This document shows, in pieces, positions 49,998-60,844 of a DNA stretch of 64,000 nt. The translations under genes were made by a program, and so were the position numbers. Positions within the stretch are counted from its first letter, which is position 1. Each line of letters starts with the position of its first letter. Source of the DNA: Asterias rubens (lineage: Eukaryota; Echinodermata; Asteroidea; Forcipulatida; Asteriidae); the NCBI RefSeq assembly GCF_902459465.1, contig NC_047068.1:16453195-16517194 (forward strand). The letters run 5' to 3'. The notes under the pieces were generated by a model that had not been told where the DNA came from, ran no database searches, and was given only the letters and a program-made list of their open reading frames with translations.

Positions 49998-50052
49998 GGA
50001 ATCACCTCTCTACTGATCACTTTTGAAGGCTGCAGTGTATAAAGGAGAGCAA
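49998..50052 (+). promoter_or_regulatory. TATA-containing segment, copy 1
   Basis: GGAATCACC, CTACTGATCAC, TTTGAAGGCTGCAG and TATAAAGGAGAGCAAA (TATAAA 50038-50043) match 51414-51465 in order. A donor-like ATTATG then GTGAGT lies at 50106, at the right distance for a short first exon. Confidence 0.5.
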
Positions 50053-50148
50053 ATGTAAAGATGGGTGTCTAAGACAGGGAGAGGATGCAATTCTTCAGTA
50101 TTATGGTGAGTTAAAATTAAAGTTTCTAATCGCAACTTCAAACCTCAC

Positions 50149-50505
50149 AGCTCTTGAGCAGTAACTAAAGACAAAAAGGCATGACCAACACCGGAGTTCT
50201 TAATCCTGATGCAAATGTCACTCAGTTAAACAGCTCTTGTAAAGTAAATAAAGAGACACGACCAAGCACACTGAAGATCACCCATACAGCTCAATTTACT
50301 CAATTTGGTGTTGAAACACCGAGAGTGGTGAAGAAAGTCCCACATAGGTGTATTGGCAAAACCAAAATTAGTATTGTTCATCCCCGATGGAAATTTCCAT
50401 CAATTAAACAAAAACAAATCTTAGTCTTGTTAATTTATACTATGGTTATGTCATGTGCTTCAAATGTTTTATTCTGAGAGGTAACTGGCATGACTGATCA
50501 ATAAA
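50149..50505 (+). CDS. Hypothetical small protein (98 codons)
   Basis: I do not recognise it. The frame 50181-50477 encodes 98 residues, Thr/Lys/Val-rich, with VETPRVVKKVPHRCIGK mid-way and a hydrophobic end (ILVLLIYTMVMSCASNVLF). It is preceded by an acceptor-like CAAACCTCACAG (50148), a possible short first exon with donor at 50106, and a TATA box at 50038. AATAAA follows the stop at 50500-50505, so a two-exon minigene is possible. Alternatively the donor-like CATAG then GTGTAT (50348) could splice to 50789 in an open phase. There is no transmembrane partner or signal peptide at the N-terminus. The whole lies between two arrays of the same satellite, so it could also be non-coding. Confidence 0.3.
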
Positions 50506-50788
50506 GTTCATATCATCAGCACCCCTTAAGAGAACTGTTCCCAGCATTTGGAATCACCCTGAGTTGTTGTTGCTTAATTATTTTGCACAAGTCAAAATAC
50601 CCCTAATGTGCATGAGCTTAGCCAATCATTGCATTACTGTTTTCTAAGTCTTGTCTTCATTTGTGATTGATGTGTTGAAAACAAATCTATTGAAAAAACG
50701 AAATTGTATCTGACTAGCTGTTTTACTTATGGACAATGTGTGTAATAAATGTAAATGTTGCAAATTGTGAAATGTTTTTGTGTTGCAG

Positions 50789-50879
50789 TCAGGCTTCAGG
50801 ATCTCCATTGCAACTACCCGTCACCAAGTAGATGTCCAAGACCAGCCTCTGATGCAGGGGCTTCACTCTCCAGTAAAAG
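50789..50879 (+). other. Exon-like block resembling 61863-61977
   Basis: It is bounded by a strong acceptor (TTTTTGTGTTGCAG) and a weak donor (GTAAAAG then GTTAAC). It contains GGATCTCCATT...CGTCACCA, similar to GGATCTCCATT...CCATCACCA on the opposite strand at 61.93 kb. More than one frame is open. The 50755-50997 frame ends in TPRKHIFNINTGPLRSG and other basic sequence. Confidence 0.3.
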
Positions 50880-51413
50880 GTTAACACCCAGAAAACACAT
50901 TTTTAATATTAACACCGGTCCATTAAGATCTGGAATAATTGTGCAGAAGTCATGTGGCTCTTGTTTGTACAGAAGTCAAATCAGTTTTATGTCTTGATTT
51001 GAATTGACAGGCTAGGTTGTGCTTTTATGTCAAGCTTTTTCAAGCTTCCAAACGGTGCATCAATCATTGTAAATACATTTTTTAGGTTGGTTTAAAAATT
51101 TAATTCAAGCATAATTCCTGCCATGAGTAGTTGGTGGAAAGGAGGTGAAACAAAGTACTTGTTTCTCAAATGTCCTCAAAGAGTACTACAACCTACTGTT
51201 AACAGAAAAAAACAGATGAGTAATGGTTTGAAAATTAATCAGGAAAACATTGATCACTTATCACACTAAAACAAAACCCTGATATCACTGAGGAGGAGGT
51301 CACACCTGCAAGAGATTTTGCACTGAAACAAAAATTGTTTGCTTGCAGTTGCATATAAACCGTTTGCTTATTATTTCCTTGCTAGTATTTCCTACAACCA
51401 ACCAAGTAAGGAG

Positions 51414-51465
51414 GGAATCACCCCCTACTGACATCTTGAAGGCTGCAGGGTATAAAGGAAAGCAA
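51414..51465 (+). promoter_or_regulatory. TATA-containing segment, copy 2
   Basis: It matches copy 1 (offset 1.41 kb): GGAATCACC, CTACTGA, CTTGAAGGCTGCAG and TATAAAGGAAAGCAA (TATAAA 51451-51456). A GTAAGA donor lies at 51514. No open frame like the one after copy 1 follows. Confidence 0.45.
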
Positions 51466-51887
51466 CACGTATGAAACATCAGTATCATCAAGACATCCTA
51501 GCTGTTCATCTGTGTAAGAACCCAGCAACTTGTTATCATCAATTGTAAGAAATTTATTGTAGATATTATCGTAGTTTGATTTTCTATGTTTTTCTAATTT
51601 GTGTGTAGTGGGCTGTTGCTGCAATACTGTACAGTTTGGATGTGAAATAGATAAATTGTAAACCTATTTTGGACCGAAAGTACTAGATTGGGTTTAAAAA
51701 AAAAACACCTGAACAAGTAAAACACCCTAGTAATGAAAAACATTACATTTTCCATTTGAATCTGAGGTGATTCATCAATAGTAATAACTAAATAGACCCA
51801 TAATCTTGTAACTACGAGCACCATTGCAAATAACAAGCACATACGCGTTTGTTTGCGCTAACTTGGTAGTGCGACAACTTCAAAGAT

Positions 51888-52205
51888 TAAAGGGACCTGG
51901 ACACTTGCACGTGGCAGGTGGGGTCCTACTTCCGGCTCGGGCCACTGGGTGGTTGATCTTAAAGGTGCATTCGGGCTCCTTTCCTTAGGAGGGCCAGTGT
52001 TATCACAAATGGTTGACCAACGGAAGTAGTCCCTAGTCTTTTCGGCTAGCGGACCGCCTTAGTAAAGTAGGGGACTGCCCTGGGTAACCCTGGGGCGGCG
52101 GACCTGACCCGCTCGGGAGGGCGGTGCAAAGGCCCCGATGATCTGGAAAAGCGCGTGGGGCCGGTATCCTGGGACCTGCACGATTGGTAGCCCTGCTAAT
52201 TGAAC
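51888..52205. other. GC-rich island of unknown origin before array B
   Basis: Base composition switches sharply to GC-rich (GGGGCGGCGGACCTGACCCG, GCGCGTGGGGCCGG) between AT-rich flanks. It has no open frame, no clear tRNA or rRNA motif and no inverted ends that I can see. It may be a fragment of a retroelement or SINE. Confidence 0.5.
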
Positions 52206-52249
52206 AAACCTTACCAGGATGAATAGACCAAATTTGAAACTAAAATTTG

Positions 52250-54363
52250 TTGCTTGCAATGGTTTTATCAAATTTTGGCTGAAAATGTGGCTTTATCAAA
52301 TTTTCCATGAAAATGTGTGCAAGGCTATATATAGCCTTATGGTTTTTATCAAATTTTGGCTGAAAATGTGGCTTTATCAAATTTTCCATGAAAATGTGTG
52401 CAAGGCTACTATAGCCTTATGGTTTTTATCAAATTTTGGCTGAAAATGTGGCTTTATCAAATAATCCATGAAAATGTGTGCAAGGCTATATATAGCCTTA
52501 TGGTTTTTATCAAATTTTGGCTGAAAATGTGGCTTTATCAAATTTTCCATGAAAATGTGTGCAAGGCTGCTATAGCCTTATGGTTTTTATCAAATTTTGG
52601 CTGAAAATGTGGCTTTATCAAATTTTCCATGAAAATGTGTGCAAGGCTACTATAGCCTTATGGTTTTTATCAAATTTTGGCTGAAAATGTGGCTTTATCA
52701 AATTTTCCATGAAAATGTGTGCAAGGCTATAGCCTTATGGTTTTTATCAAATTTTGGCTGAAAATGTAGCTTTATCAAATTTTCCATGAAAGTGTGTGCA
52801 AGGCTACTATAGCCTTATGGTTTTTATCAAATTTTGGCTGAAAATGTGGCTTTATCAAATTTTCCATGAAAATGTGTGCAAGGCTATATATAGCCTTATG
52901 GTTTTTATCAAATTTTGGCTGAAAATGTGGCTTTATCAATTTTCCATGAAAATGTGTGCAAGGCTATAGCCTTATGGTTTTTATCAAATTTTGGCTGAAA
53001 ATGTGGCTTTATCAAATTTTATATGAAAATGTGTGCAAGGCTACTATAGCCTTATGGTTTTTATCAAATTTTGGCTGAAAATGTGGCTTTATCAAATTGT
53101 CCATGAAAATGTGTGCAATGCTACTATAGCCTTATGGTTTTTATCAAATTTGGCTGAAAATGTGGCTTTATCAAATTTTCCATGAAAATGTGTGCAAGGC
53201 TATATATAGCCTTATGGTTTTTATCAAATTTTGGCTGAAAATGTGGCTTTATCAAATTTTCCATGAAAATGTGTGCAAGGCTATATATAGCCTTATGGTC
53301 TTATCAAATTTTGGCTGAAAATGTGGCTTTATCAAATTTTCCATGAAAATGTGTGCAAGGCTATAGCCTTATGGTTTTTATCAAATTTTGCCTGAAAATG
53401 TGTGCAAGGCTATATATAGCCTTATGGTTTTTATCAAATTTTGGCTGAAAATGTGGCTTTATCAATTTTCCATGAAAATGTGTGCAAGGCTATAGCCTTA
53501 TGGTTTTTATCAAATTTTGGCTGAAAATGTGGCTTTATCAAATAATCCATGAAAATGTGTGCAAGGCTATATATAGCCTTATGGTTTTTATCAAATTTTG
53601 GCTGAAAATGTGGCTTTATCAAATTTTCCATGAAAATGTGTGCAAGGCTGCTATAGCCTTATGGTTTTTATCAAATTTTGGCTGAAAATGTGGCTTTATC
53701 AAATTTTCCATGAAAATGTGTGCAAGGCTACTATAGCCTTATGGTTTTTATCAAATTTTGGCTGAAAATGTGGCTTTATCAAATTTTCCATGAAAATGTG
53801 TGCAAGGCTATAGCCTTATGGTTTTTATCAAATTTTGGCTGAAAATGTAGCTTTATCAAATTTTCCATGAAAGTGTGTGCAAGGCTACTATAGCCTTATG
53901 GTTTTTATCAAATTTTGGCTGAAAATGTGGCTTTATCAAATTTTCCATGAAAATGTGTGCAAGGCTATATAGCCTTATGGTTTTTATCAAATTTTGGCTG
54001 AAAATGTGGCTTTATCAATTTTCCATGAAAATGTGTGCAAGGCTATAGCCTTATGGTTTTTATCAAATTTTGGCTGAAAATGTGGCTTTATCAAATTTTA
54101 TATGAAAATGTGTGCAAGGCTACTATAGCCTTATGGTTTTTATCAAATTTTGGCTGAAAATGTGGCTTTATCAAATTGTCCATGAAAATGTGTGCAATGC
54201 TACTATAGCCTTATGGTTTTTATCAAATTTTGGCTGAAAATGTGGCTTTATCAAATTTTCCATGAAAATGTGTGCAAGGCTATATATAGCCTTATGGTTT
54301 TTATCAAATTTTGGCTGAAAATGTGGCTTTATCAAATTTCCATGAAAATGTGTGCAAGGCTAT
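52250..54363. repeat. Satellite array B, ~80-bp dimer with a central dyad
   Basis: Each unit has two related halves, TATCAAATTTTGGCTGAAAA and TATCAAATTTTCCATGAAAA, then GTGTGCAAGGCTATATATAG and CCTTATGGTTTT. The inverted AAGGCTA/TAGCCTT arms are constant while the centre varies (none, TA, C, AC, GC). Rare variants (AATAATCC at 52460 and 53541; GTGTGCAATGC at 53113 and 54192) recur about 1.08 kb apart, showing a higher-order repeat of about 13 units. The array runs into a gap. Confidence 0.95.
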
Positions 54364-54863
54364 NNNNNNNNNNNNNNNNNNNNNNNNNNNNNNNNNNNNN
54401 NNNNNNNNNNNNNNNNNNNNNNNNNNNNNNNNNNNNNNNNNNNNNNNNNNNNNNNNNNNNNNNNNNNNNNNNNNNNNNNNNNNNNNNNNNNNNNNNNNNN
54501 NNNNNNNNNNNNNNNNNNNNNNNNNNNNNNNNNNNNNNNNNNNNNNNNNNNNNNNNNNNNNNNNNNNNNNNNNNNNNNNNNNNNNNNNNNNNNNNNNNNN
54601 NNNNNNNNNNNNNNNNNNNNNNNNNNNNNNNNNNNNNNNNNNNNNNNNNNNNNNNNNNNNNNNNNNNNNNNNNNNNNNNNNNNNNNNNNNNNNNNNNNNN
54701 NNNNNNNNNNNNNNNNNNNNNNNNNNNNNNNNNNNNNNNNNNNNNNNNNNNNNNNNNNNNNNNNNNNNNNNNNNNNNNNNNNNNNNNNNNNNNNNNNNNN
54801 NNNNNNNNNNNNNNNNNNNNNNNNNNNNNNNNNNNNNNNNNNNNNNNNNNNNNNNNNNNNNNN
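54364..54863. other. Assembly gap of exactly 500 N
   Basis: The round length suggests a placeholder gap of unknown true size. It cuts array B, and the sequence after it is not satellite. Confidence 0.98.
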
Positions 54864-55127
54864 CTGGTCGGAGAAACAAGTTCTGTAATGGCCAGTAATT
54901 TAGTAACCAATTGTGTATAAAGCAAGTTGCCGAAATCCTTCAGAAAAGTGCTGACGTATCACACAAACGTCAAAAATTTGTTCAGCAGTTTGAACATTAG
55001 TAGTGATTTTTTTCTCACTGCATGTTTGCCAATAAATGATACTGGAGATGACATTGGATCAATATTATGTCTACCATCCCTAAACAAAATGACCTTGACC
55101 AAATATTTCAACCGGGCTAAGAAAAGG

Positions 55128-57770
55128 CAACACCAGGGGTATTATGGGTAATTCAAAACACAGGTGAAAGTGTAGAGAATACGCAACACCAGGGGTATTA
55201 TGGGCAATTCAAAACACAGGTGAAAGTGTGGAGAATACGCAATTAAGACCAGGGGAAGTATGGGTAATTCAAACCACAGGTGAAAGTGTAGAGAATACGC
55301 AACACCAGGGGAATTATGGGTAATTCAAAACAAATGTGAAAGTGTGGAGAATAGGCAACACAAGGGGAATTATGGGTAATTCAAAACACAGGTGAAAGTG
55401 AAGAGAAAAGGCAACACCAGGGGTATTATGGGTAATTCAAAACACAGGTGAAACTGTAGAGAATACGCAATACCAGGGGAATTATGGGTAATTCAAAACA
55501 CAGGTGAAAGTGAAGAGAATACGCAACACCAGGGGTATTATGGGTAATTCAAAACACAGGTGAAAGTGTAGAGAATACGCAATACCAGGGGAATTATGGG
55601 TAATTCAAAACACAGGTGAAAGTGTAGAGAATACGCAATGCCAGGGGAATATGGGCAACTCAAAACACAGGCGAAAGTGTGGAGAATACGCAACACCAGG
55701 AGAATTATGGGTAATTCAAAACACAGGTTAAAGTGTACAGAATACGCAATGCCAGGGGAATATGGGCAATTCAAAACACAGGTGAAAGTGTAGAGAATAC
55801 GCAAAACCAGGGGAATATAGGCAACTCAAAACACAGGCGAAAGTGTGGAGAATACGCAACACCAGGGGAATTATGGGTAATTCAAAGCACAGGTGAAAGT
55901 GTAGAGAATACGCAATGCCAGGGGAATATGGGTAATTCAAAACACAGGTGAAAGTGTAGAGAATACGCAATACCAGGGGAATTATGGGTAATTCAAAACA
56001 CAGGTGAAAGTGAACAGAATAGGCAACACCAGAGGAATTATGGGTAATTCAAAACACAGGTGAAAGTGTAGAGAATAGGCAACACCAGGGGAATTATGGG
56101 AAATTCAAAACACAGGTGAAAGTGTAGAGAATAGGCAACACCAGGGGAAGTATGGGTAATTCAAAACACAGGTGAAAGTGCAGAGAATACGCAATACCAG
56201 GGGAATTATTGGTAATATAAAACACAGGTGAAAGTGGAGAGAATACGCAATACCAGGGGAGTTATGGGTAATATAAAACACAGGTGAAAGTGTAGAGAAT
56301 ACGCAATACCAGGGGAAGTATGGGTAATTCAAAACACAGGTGAAAGTGTAGAGAATAGGCAACACCAGGGGAAGTATGGGTAATTCAAAACACAGGTGAA
56401 AGTGCAGAGAATACGCAATACCAGGGGAATTATTGGTAATATAAAACACAGGTGAAAGTGGAGAGAATACGCAATACCAGGGGAGTTATGGGTAATATAA
56501 AACACAGGTGAAAGTGTAGAGAATACGCAATACCAGGGGAAGTATGGGTAATTCAAAACACAGGTGAAAGTGTGGAGAATACGCAATTAAGACCAGGGGA
56601 AGAACGGGTAATTCAAACCACAGGTGAAAGTGTAGAGAATACGCAATGCCAGGGGAATTATGGGTAACTCAAACACAGGTGAAAGTGAAGAGAACAGGCA
56701 ACACCAGGAGAATTATGGGTAATTCAAAACACAGGTGAAAGTGTACAGAATACGCAATTAAGACCTGGGGAAGTATGGGTAATTCAAAACACAAGTGAAA
56801 GTGTAGAGAATAGGCAACACCAGGGGAATTATGGGTAACTCAAACACAGGTGAAAGTGAAGAGAACAGGCAACACCAGGAGAATTATCGGTAATTCAAAA
56901 CACAGGTGAAAGTGTACAGAATACGCAATTAAGACCAGGGGAAGTATGGGTAATTCAAAACACAGGTGAAAGTGTAGAGAATACGCAATACCCGGGGAAC
57001 TATGGGTAACTCAAAACACAGGTGAAAGTGTAGAGAATACACAACACCAGGGGAAGTATGGGTAATTAAAAATACAATGAAAGTGTAGAGAATACGCAAC
57101 ACCAGGAGAAGTATGGGTACTTCAAAACACAGGTGAAACTGTAGAAAATACGCAACACCAGGGGATATATGGGTAATTCAAAACACAATAAATGTGTAGA
57201 GAATACGCACCACCAGGGGAGGTATGGGCACTTCAAAACACAGGTGAAAGTGTAGAAAATACGCAACACCAGGGGATATATGGGTAATTCAAAACACAAT
57301 GAAAGTGTAGAGAATACGCAACACCAGGTGAAGTATGGGTACTTCAAAACACAGGTGAAAGTGTAGAAAATACGCAACACCAGGGGATATATGGGTAATT
57401 CAAAACACAATAAATGTGTAGAGAATACGCAACACCAGGGGAGGTATGGGTTATTCAAAACGCAATGAAAGTGTAGAGAATACGCAACACCAAGGGAAGT
57501 ATGGGTAATTCAAAACGCAATGAAAGTGTAGAGAATACACAACACCAGGGGAAGTATGGGTAATTCAAAACACAGGTGAAAGTGTAGCGAATACGCAACA
57601 CCAGGTGAAGTATGGGTAATTCAAAACACAATGAAAGTGTAGAGAATATGCAACACCAGGGGAAGTATGGGTAATTCAAAACACATGTGAAAGTGTAGAG
57701 AACACGCAACACCAGGGGAAGTATGGGGTATTCAAAACACAATGAAAGAGTAGAGAATATGCAACCGTTG
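55128..57770. repeat. Minisatellite array C, 56-bp dimer of 28-bp units
   Basis: Units alternate between GGGTAATTCAAAACACAGG plus TGAAAGTGT and AGAGAATACGCAACACCAGG plus GGAATTAT. The halves align with each other, so a 28-bp ancestor doubled. About 45 dimers are present. Larger duplications are visible, for example a block with TAATATAAAACACAGGTG at both 56.21-56.33 and 56.43-56.55 kb. Open frames on both strands follow the repeat and are not genes. Confidence 0.95.
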
Positions 57771-57894
57771 ACCTCTTCTAAAAACCAACCAATTCGAATG
57801 ATACAAATCCAATGTCATCTTTGGTATCAAAAGGCAATAAAATGGGTGTTCTTACTATACATTTTTGATGTAAAGTGGCATGACCAAGCAGAAC

Positions 57895-58365
57895 CTGTTT
57901 CTCCAGCCATCATATCATCAACTGAATAGAAGTTCTCATCATCCACCAAGTCCAGATTCCATTGGCTCAAGCAAAGACATCCCAAGGCACCTTTGATGAT
58001 CTTGAAAGATCCCCAGTTCAAACCTGTTTACTAGAGAACAAAAGAGTGACGTGACCAACAAAAGGCTAAATGATAAGGGGCCCTCATCCCGACGTCTTGA
58101 GAGATCTTACCGAACCAAACGTTTTAGGGACCAACCACTACTTTCCAGCTCGGAATGCGCTAGTATGTATGCATCCAAAAATTGCTTAGCTCTAGCTCAT
58201 CAAATTTGTAATGCAATACACCAGTGAAACAAAACACTAGTGGTGCATCTAATTAAACTTCACTGAACAGAGAACATACCTTCCATCGCACCCAGACCGG
58301 CAGGACCAACACTTGTTCCAGGCAGCCGAGGGGGTCCACCAACAGGCACAGGTGTTTGCACAACT
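57895..58365 (-). CDS. Two exon-like blocks of an unrecognised protein
   Basis: I do not recognise the product. Block 1 (58365-58280) follows acceptor ACTCGCAG and ends at donor GGAAG then GTATGT. It reads VVQTPVPVGGPPRLPG and TSVGPAGLGAME, Pro/Gly/Val-rich. Block 2 (58023-57895) follows CTAGTAAACAG and ends at GAAACAG then GTTCTG. It joins in phase and reads LNWGSFKIIKGALG through SQWNLDLVDDENFYSVDDMM. An alternative acceptor 7 bases earlier gives another open frame ending in a stop. TPRVV in the 50.2-kb frame resembles TRRVV just before block 1. Composition and phase are coding-like but unproven. Confidence 0.35.
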
Positions 58366-59204
58366 CTGCGAGTTTTTCAGAGGGTTTGGATGAGGCCCTA
58401 ACATACATGAAAACCCTCATGAGAATGAGCTGCTCCTACACAATGAGTCAAAAAGATATTTCTGTGGTTTTACCTTGAGCTCTGAAAAATACTCTCAATA
58501 TCTTTCAGAGCTAAAACCCCCAATGAAAAAAGTACAACAAGTAAGGGAATTTTATCATTGTATTTTATAGAAATTTCCATATCTCTGTAAGATACTGAGA
58601 TTTCCATAATTTGCTCAATTACTGACAAACGTTAATAACTTTACTCATAGGAGAAAAAAAAAAAAACACTTTTTGAAAACACTTGAGTTTTATCAGTCCT
58701 TTTTAGTATAGAAAAGTCCATATCTTTGCAAGATACTGAGATTTTTATAATTTTGTTTTTATGTTTGCCCAATTTCTGAAATAATGACTTTGCTTGCGAG
58801 AAAAATCATTATTTTAATTAAAACAACTGTTTTTCATGGTGAAATTCTTAGGTAGGAGCAACTCAGACATTTAAACTAATTACTTTAAAACTAATTTACT
58901 TTAAATTAATTACACAAAGACATATGATTCAGACAAGGCGGAAAGGGTTTTCTCTTCAATTCTTAGCATCTACAATTTCTGCAAAAATTGTTTGAAATTT
59001 CTTTGAACAGTTTCAATCAGAGTGCTCTCTGACTGGTAAAACTGTTCCCCAAGAAGACAATCAGAGTGCCCTGCTTATCTGCAAGGGAACATTTTTCTTT
59101 AAAATTCTAAAAATTTTGATTAACTTTGTATGTATGCCTTTATTGGAATCATACACCTTTGTGCGGATAAGGGATGGATCTTGGGACAAAAAGGGAATAT
59201 TTTA
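58366..59204. other. AT-rich interval with a direct duplication
   Basis: Bases 58547-58620 and 58687-58760 are diverged direct copies (CCATATCT.TG.AAGATACTGAGATTT). A small inverted pair, GAGCTCTGAAA and TTTCAGAGCT, lies at 58478-58513. No gene is seen. Confidence 0.6.
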
Positions 59205-60180
59205 GTGATTCACCACACAGGGAGAAGTGTGGGTAAATCTAAACACAAGTCAAAGTGGTTATTTTCACCATACAAGGGGTAGTATGGATAGTTCACCACA
59301 TAGAAAAAATGTGAGTAATTCACAATACAATGAGAAGTGTCATTTACAACAGTGTAAGGAATAGGTTGATCACCACACAAAGGAAAGTGTGAGTAGTTAA
59401 CCACACAAGATTATTGGCACACCCTGAAACATTTACTATAACTAACTAGACTAATTTTTACTTTGACTCCTAAGTTTTATACTTAAATTGACACAGACTA
59501 CTTTGACAATAAGAGGAGACTTCAAAGCATTTGAAGTATGCGTCGATTAACACACAAAGGAGGTATAAGTGATTTGCTACACAAGGGAATGTTTAGATGA
59601 TTCAAGGGAAGTTTGAGTGTAATGATTATATTATACTCAAGTGAAATATGGGTAGATCCCCATTCAGAAGGGTATCAAGAACATACAACACAAGTGGACG
59701 TGTTGGTGACTTACTGTGAGGGAATTATGGGTAGTTCACCACACAGTCAAGTGTTGATATCACACCAAAGAAGAGAAGCATTGATGATTCATCGCAAATG
59801 TAAAAGTGTTGATAACTCACCAAAGAAGAGAAGCTTTGATAATTCATCACACATGTAAAAGTGTTGAAAACTCATCATGAAAGGAAAGCTTTGATAATTC
59901 ATCACATGTACAAGTGTTGAACACTCGTCACAAAAATGGAAGCATTGATAATTCATCACACAAGTGAACGTGTTGATAAGTCATCATAAAAGGAAAAAAT
60001 CGATAATTTATCACACATGTAAAAGTGTTGATAACTCATCATTAAAGGGAAGCAATGATAATTTATCACACATGTAGAAGTGTTGATAACTCATCCTAAA
60101 AGGGGAGCATTGATAACTTATCACATATTCTGTGAAAGTGTTGATAACTTCACACACCAAGGGGAAGCATTGGTGATTCC
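59205..60180. repeat. Degenerate zone of the 25-28 bp minisatellite family
   Basis: Irregular copies of ATTCACCACACAGGGAGAAG and TGTGGGTA-like units occur, then a stretch of TGATAATTCATCACAC and GTGTTGATAACTCATC units. They show the same core as arrays C and D but have lost regular spacing. Confidence 0.75.
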
Positions 60181-60277
60181 TCATTTAGTATTGTGAATCC
60201 CTAGATTATTGGAATACACCTGAAATGATTTATCATAGATTAATTTTAAAACTTAATACACATTAGATGAAATGTCA

Positions 60278-60562
60278 AATTTTCTTTGACACCTAGCAAA
60301 CCTAGTTAGACACTAAAGTGTCATCTATTTGAGACATGGAGTCGGACTCTGTATGCTGTATTTTGGCCAACAAAACAAAAATGGTATTTCCAGAAACAGG
60401 CACAGCAAGATTTTGCACTGTGTTTTTTGTTTTTCTTTGACACCAAATGAAATTATTTAGACACTAAAGTGTCACCTACTTCACACATGCAACTCGGTAT
60501 TTTTACAACAAAAATTTTTATTTCCAGAAACAGGCACAACAAGTTTTTGTACTGTGTTTTTT
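60278..60562. repeat. Tandem duplication of ~140 bp
   Basis: TTTCTTTGACACC, TTAGACACTAAAGTGTCA, ATTTCCAGAAACAGGCACA and GTACTGTGTTTTTT-like segments occur twice in the same order, starting near 60278 and near 60431. The unit contains the short palindrome GACACTAAAGTGTC. Confidence 0.8.
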
Positions 60563-60844
60563 TAATTTTCAATGGCTGAGAAAACCAAAACCCTGAAAGT
60601 CAGCTGATCGGCTGAAAAGTTGCATGGCTGCTAACTGCTGATATATGAGATGGGCGAAAACCCCACCTATCTAATACCCTCTGGGGAAAAAAGTCCCATC
60701 CGGCTCCACTATATGGCAACCAAGTTTGTCAACTCCATACATCAGCACATCTAAATTGAATAGCCTAAATGAATGATCTAAACTAGTGACAAAAAACATT
60801 ACGTCATAAGCTAAGCCTTGTGCGTTTCAACTTGGAACTTTGAT

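Noticed and set aside
50301-50360. Likeness of RVVKKVPH to the p53-family VVKRCP motif
   Set aside because: The match is only a few residues, with no surrounding DNA-binding domain or zinc ligands in the expected spacing.
48711-54363. Possible CRISPR-like array
   Set aside because: The units are contiguous with no unique spacers, and the DNA is clearly eukaryotic. It is a satellite.
54192-54925. Long frames across 54.2-54.9 kb
   Set aside because: They are open only because they cross 500 N.
55538-57742. Several 80-130 codon frames on the minus strand in array C
   Set aside because: They are products of the 56-bp minisatellite. Frames shift between copies, and there is no start, splice or promoter context.
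55128-57770. Zinc-finger linker resemblance (HTGE-like reading of ACACAGGTGAAA)
   Set aside because: No Cys-Cys-His-His spacing exists, and the period is 28/56 bp, not 84 bp.
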